Of a stretch of 64,000 nt of DNA, positions 61,701 through 64,000 are shown in pieces; position 1 is the stretch's first letter, and every line of letters begins with the position of its first letter. This stretch comes from Ralstonia mannitolilytica (GTDB lineage Bacteria; Pseudomonadota; Gammaproteobacteria; Burkholderiales; Burkholderiaceae). The position numbers were made by a program, and so were the translations under genes. Below the pieces are notes generated by a model that did not search any database, was not told the DNA's origin, and worked only from the letters and a program-made list of their open reading frames with translations. Location: positions 454,836 through 518,835 of the forward strand of contig NZ_CAJPVG010000002.1 of assembly GCF_905397375.1 (NCBI RefSeq). The letters run 5' to 3'.

Positions 61701-62282
61701 CCGCTTACGGTGACCGTGCGCGTGGGTGGCGCAGGCATGCAGGCCGAAGGCGCGGACGCTGTCTTCGACCAGGGCGCCGTGGCGCAAGGTGAATTGCTGC
61801 ACGCCGTGCTGGAGCGCCTCACGCGGCACGGACGGCCCGAACGTGCCCCGGACGCCGCCACCATCGCGCGCTGGTTCGGTGCGAGCGGCGTGACGCAAAC
61901 CGATGCCGCACGCGCCGCCGACGCCGTGAGCCGCATGCTGTCGGCCGACGCGTTGGCCCATGTGTTCGATCCCGCGCGCTTTGACGCCGCACATAACGAG
62001 ATCGAGCTGTTCGGCCCCGACGGCGCACTGTTGCGGATCGACCGCCTGGTCCAGCGCGGTAACGAGGTCCTCGTCGTCGATTACAAGCTGCGCCTGCTGC
62101 CCGTTGAGCGCGCAGCGTACGCCGAACAGCTGCGTGGGTACGTGGCCGCGGTCACGCCGATGTACCCAGGCTGCACGGTACGCGCCGGCGTGGCAACCGC
62201 TGCGGGCGAATGGATCGATCTGGAATCGTTGCCCAAGCCTGCGCAGTCGGCCGATGACGGCACGCAGCGGGCGCTGTTCTGA
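58761..62282 (+). CDS. addA: AddA-like UvrD helicase-nuclease
   Basis: The 1173-residue protein is a UvrD/Rep superfamily 1 helicase fused to a C-terminal RecB-type nuclease. The Walker A is ACAGSGKTW (33-41), the ITFTRKAAEEMRQR and LLLDEFQDTNPMQW motifs follow, helicase motif VHASKGLEAPFVVL is present, and the nuclease end has VVDYKLRL. Together with the upstream protein it forms an AddAB-type break-resection enzyme. Its ATG overlaps the addB stop by ATGA. Confidence 0.9.
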   Translation: MSDHAYERDGSPVSPEDFSRAACDPRRSVVVEACAGSGKTWLLVTRMLRLLLAGAAPSDILAITFTRKAAEEMRQRLLDILAQLASADDAGVVRELIARTVDEREAPALIDTARCLYARVLESPSRMAIDTFHGWFGSLLRGAPLSSGVPQGASLREDAGRLRREAWAPFWRGLLAEDQAELRAAYEALADLVGDFHAGRLLDAMFHQRSDWWAYKTQAGAQPLDALDDLLGEDATTDPLIEALQDATLLADMLRVSRWLGQGGAAEGKRAVAIESAVTAARGIDVSDEAARAQAFDTLFAAFHTQAGKARACKPTKALIKAVGDEHAQTLVTLHTALCEALAVVQARRQEARVRAVNAALFTLGDALIDRYQAYKRQARAMDFTDLEWEAARLMQQEDTAAYLQVRLDARYKHLLLDEFQDTNPMQWRILQGWLRGYEGTGMRPSVFLVGDPKQSIYRFRRADARLFDAAREMLVAEFGATVLRTNRTRRNAPAVLEWVNAVFLQARARGDYPIYAEQSTAVDAPVGQALLLPLVPVPEAAQADDTTPRDTLSEPREEAGDSQRYEEGRQVAACLRALHAGERIRENGTERAVCWRDFQLLVRRKRYLADYERALRDAGVPYLSPRRGGLLATLEALDLCALLDFLMTPQADLSLAHVLRSPIFAVTNDDLIALAGSGEGGGGTTWWDRLTTLAGRPDTASALVHAQRMLARWLAVAPTLPVHDLLDHIVYTGELKRRYAERAPAANRDQVLANLDAFLKLALDLDGGRYPSLPKFMAELRAIRQGDDEESPDEGVQGDAAEAPDAIDAEVASEGLDAVQILTVHASKGLEAPFVVLLDSHHSDTRADTTGILIDWPPGADAPTHFSAFGKAAERGRARDPLFAAEQALAARENWNLLYVAMTRARQGLIVSGVANKRDAAAAQSVDEGEVPDIDGSASWYTLLATAGVASPAPMMDAAVAETAAAAQGEVVSYHDFRAPLTVTVRVGGAGMQAEGADAVFDQGAVAQGELLHAVLERLTRHGRPERAPDAATIARWFGASGVTQTDAARAADAVSRMLSADALAHVFDPARFDAAHNEIELFGPDGALLRIDRLVQRGNEVLVVDYKLRLLPVERAAYAEQLRGYVAAVTPMYPGCTVRAGVATAAGEWIDLESLPKPAQSADDGTQRALF

Positions 62283-62338
62283 AGCGAACAGGACTACCAA
62301 AGAAGGGGAGGGGCGATGCAGAAGGGAAAAGGGAAGGG

Positions 62339-62436
62339 GGACGAGCCTGACCCTCGGCACTGGCGGAAAACGGCTGTGGCTGCTTCGTTCCCGACCTGAC
62401 CAGGTTGACCGCGCCGCCATGCGAGGAGGCCCGTCC
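62339..62436 (-). ncRNA. ffs: 4.5S signal recognition particle RNA
   Basis: On the minus strand the 98-nt RNA has the SRP core GGTCAGGTC-GGGAAC-GAAGCAGCC with the GGAA tetraloop. Relative to the usual GTCC-GGAA-GG the closing pair is flipped to G-GGAA-C, a compensated change. The 5' GGACGGGCCT and 3' AGGCTCGTCC pair to close the hairpin. It binds Ffh to target membrane proteins. A location beside dnaX is common. The 62283-62338 remainder is a purine-rich tail giving T-rich sequence downstream of ffs. Confidence 0.95.
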
Positions 62437-62443
62437 GACCGCC

Positions 62444-62449
62444 ATTGTA
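62444..62449 (-). promoter_or_regulatory. -10 box of ffs
   Basis: TACAAT on the minus strand lies exactly seven bases before the first base of the SRP RNA (62436), as expected for a -10 element. Confidence 0.75.
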
Positions 62450-62547
62450 ACCGACTCGCATGGCCGCACCCGAATATCCTTGCAATCCGCTCGGTGCGCA
62501 TGATGTTTCACCGTCGATCAGCGCGTCGGAAATTCAACCCGCTTTGC

Positions 62548-62553
62548 TACAAT
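62548..62553 (+). promoter_or_regulatory. -10 box of dnaX, predicting a leaderless message
   Basis: TACAAT ends seven bases before the dnaX ATG, so transcription should begin at or next to the start codon. Confidence 0.55.
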
Positions 62554-62560
62554 CCCCCGC

Positions 62561-64000
62561 ATGAGTTATCAAGTGCTCGCCCGCAAGTGGCGCCCTCGCG
62601 ATTTCACCACGCTGGTCGGTCAGGAACACGTGGTGAAAGCGCTCACGCATGCGCTCGAACAGCAGCGTCTGCACCATGCTTACCTGTTCACGGGCACGCG
62701 CGGTGTTGGCAAGACCACGCTGTCGCGCATTCTTGCCAAATCGCTGAACTGCGTGGGCGCCGACGGGCACGGCGGCATTACCGCACAGCCCTGCGGCGTG
62801 TGCCGTGCATGCACGGAAATCGACGCCGGGCGCTTCGTCGATTACATCGAGATGGACGCCGCCTCCAACCGCGGCGTCGACGAGATGGCGCAACTGCTGG
62901 ACCGTGCGGTCTACGCCCCGACGGCGGGCCGCTTCAAGGTCTACATGATCGACGAAGTGCACATGCTCACCAACCACGCCTTCAACGCGATGCTGAAGAC
63001 GCTGGAGGAGCCGCCCGAGCACGTCAAGTTCATCCTCGCGACCACCGACCCGCAGAAGATCCCGGTGACGGTGCTGTCGCGCTGCCTCCAGTTCAACCTC
63101 AAGCAGATGCCGCCGGGGCACATCGTGTCGCACCTCGACCGCATTCTCGGTGAAGAGGGGATCGCTCACGAGCCGAATGCGCTGCGCCTGCTGGCCGCCG
63201 CCGCCCAGGGCTCGATGCGAGATGCACTGTCGCTCACGGACCAGGCCATCGCGTACAGCGCAGGCGAAGTGAGCGAGGCTGCGGTGCGAGGCATGCTTGG
63301 CGCCATCGACCAAAGCTATCTGGTGCGCCTGCTCGATGCGCTTGCCGACGAGAACGGCGCTGCACTCATTGACATCGCCGACGAGATGGCGGGCCGCAGC
63401 CTGAGCTTCTCGGGTGCGCTGCAGGACCTGGCATCGCTGCTGCAGAAGATCGCGCTGGCGCAGGTCGTGCCCGCTGCCGTGCAGGACGACTGGCCGGAGG
63501 CAGATGATGTGCGCCGCCTCGCAGAGCGTTTCGACGCGCAGTCGGTGCAGCTGTTCTATCAATTTGCCAATCTCGGCCGTAATGAGCTTGCCCTCGCGCC
63601 GGACGAGTACGCCGGCTTCACGATGACGCTGCTGCGCATGCTGGCGTTCCAGCCCGGTCAATCCGGGGGCGATGCGCCCCCGCCTTCGGGCGGCGGCGCG
63701 AAGCAGCGGGCAGTGCCATCGGCTGCGGCCTCGGCCGCGTCTGAGCGTGCGGCGGCGGTGGCATCGTCTGCTCCGGTGGCGGCTGCTCAGGCAGCGCCTG
63801 CTGCGACGCGCCCGGCGCCGGTGGTCGAGGCGCCGCGTGCGGCGTATCAGCCAACCGCATCGGTTTCTGCGTCGGCCCCGGCCGTTGTCGAGGCGCCCGC
63901 GGCAGCCCCGGCTGCACCGGTCCGCCGCTCGCCGGCCATGGAGGCATTGGCTGCGGCGCGTCAGGCGTCGAGCCGCGGCCGTGGCGGTGCGTCCGCGCCG
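62561..64000 (+). CDS. dnaX: DNA polymerase III subunit gamma/tau, 3' end beyond window
   Basis: The first 480 codons are present and the gene runs off the end of the window. The clamp-loader ATPase has Walker A GTRGVGKT (45-52), the zinc cysteines C64, C78, C81 and C84, and the MIDEVHML box. From about residue 380 the sequence becomes A/P/S-rich, the start of the tau linker. No A AAA AAG slippery site is seen in the visible part, so gamma production by frameshift cannot be judged here. It is divergent from ffs. Confidence 0.97.
   Translation, partial: MSYQVLARKWRPRDFTTLVGQEHVVKALTHALEQQRLHHAYLFTGTRGVGKTTLSRILAKSLNCVGADGHGGITAQPCGVCRACTEIDAGRFVDYIEMDAASNRGVDEMAQLLDRAVYAPTAGRFKVYMIDEVHMLTNHAFNAMLKTLEEPPEHVKFILATTDPQKIPVTVLSRCLQFNLKQMPPGHIVSHLDRILGEEGIAHEPNALRLLAAAAQGSMRDALSLTDQAIAYSAGEVSEAAVRGMLGAIDQSYLVRLLDALADENGAALIDIADEMAGRSLSFSGALQDLASLLQKIALAQVVPAAVQDDWPEADDVRRLAERFDAQSVQLFYQFANLGRNELALAPDEYAGFTMTLLRMLAFQPGQSGGDAPPPSGGGAKQRAVPSAAASAASERAAAVASSAPVAAAQAAPAATRPAPVVEAPRAAYQPTASVSASAPAVVEAPAAAPAAPVRRSPAMEALAAARQASSRGRGGASAP

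Noticed and set aside
59193..62501. 1102-codon minus-strand open frame
   Set aside because: It is antisense to addA and runs into the SRP RNA; it has no domain signature.

Overview
The window is a 64 kb piece of a GC-rich betaproteobacterial chromosome. Protein sequences and gene order (dapA-bamC, accA-tilS-lysC-tRNA-Ser, roxA/slyD, trxA-rho, an AddAB-type nuclease pair next to ffs/dnaX) fit Burkholderiaceae, most likely Ralstonia. I cannot settle the species from the sequence alone. Almost everything is core housekeeping DNA with short intergenic gaps. I see no insertion sequence, prophage, plasmid gene or CRISPR array.

Layout. 0-5.6 kb: redox chaperone Hsp33 with a gamma-carbonic-anhydrase-like protein, a ferritin-like DUF455 protein, an alpha/beta hydrolase, and a three-gene operon (FAD reductase, DUF4166, DCC protein) whose last gene carries a one-base frameshift. 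5.7-12.8 kb: a long + strand run of PHP phosphatase, YciO, site-2 protease, TrpRS with an Fe-S-type cysteine motif, methyltransferase, dapA, bamC and an MBL hydrolase. 13-24.8 kb: small lipoprotein, roxA/slyD, a degenerate phosphoesterase behind mutS, a chemoreceptor, MOSC protein, suhB, trmJ and cysE. 24.8-33.7 kb: lpxH, two cyclophilins, a TPR protein, cysS, a DNA glycosylase, accA, tilS and lysC. 33.9-45.3 kb: tRNA-Ser, fabI, the yejABEF peptide importer, an NlpC/P60 hydrolase, a patatin lipoprotein, and gltX followed by tRNA-Ala, tRNA-Glu and tRNA-Asp. 45.4-55.7 kb: MATE pump, membrane glycosyltransferase, rpmE2, mtfA, an unusual LuxR-type regulator, a sigma54 activator, rho and trxA. 55.9-64 kb: addB-addA-like genes, the 4.5S SRP RNA on the - strand, and the 5' part of dnaX, which runs off the end.

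The one stretch that does not read as ordinary gene-after-gene is 51.3-52.25 kb. It has no convincing protein gene. On the + strand it does have, in order, a 14-nt dyad, a perfect 10+10 bp inverted repeat, a near-consensus -24/-12 (sigma54) element, a strong Shine-Dalgarno with an ATG, a series of strong hairpins, and an intrinsic-type terminator with nine T residues. It faces the gene of a sigma54 enhancer-binding protein and lies next to a receiver-domain regulator that has lost its phospho-acceptor aspartate. This is my best candidate for an undescribed system: a sigma54-driven transcript of about 525 nt.

Expression signals are compact. Nine gene pairs are joined by ATGA stop/start overlaps. 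Several -10 boxes sit so close to the start codon (PHP gene, site-2 protease gene, dnaX) that leaderless or near-leaderless mRNAs are likely.
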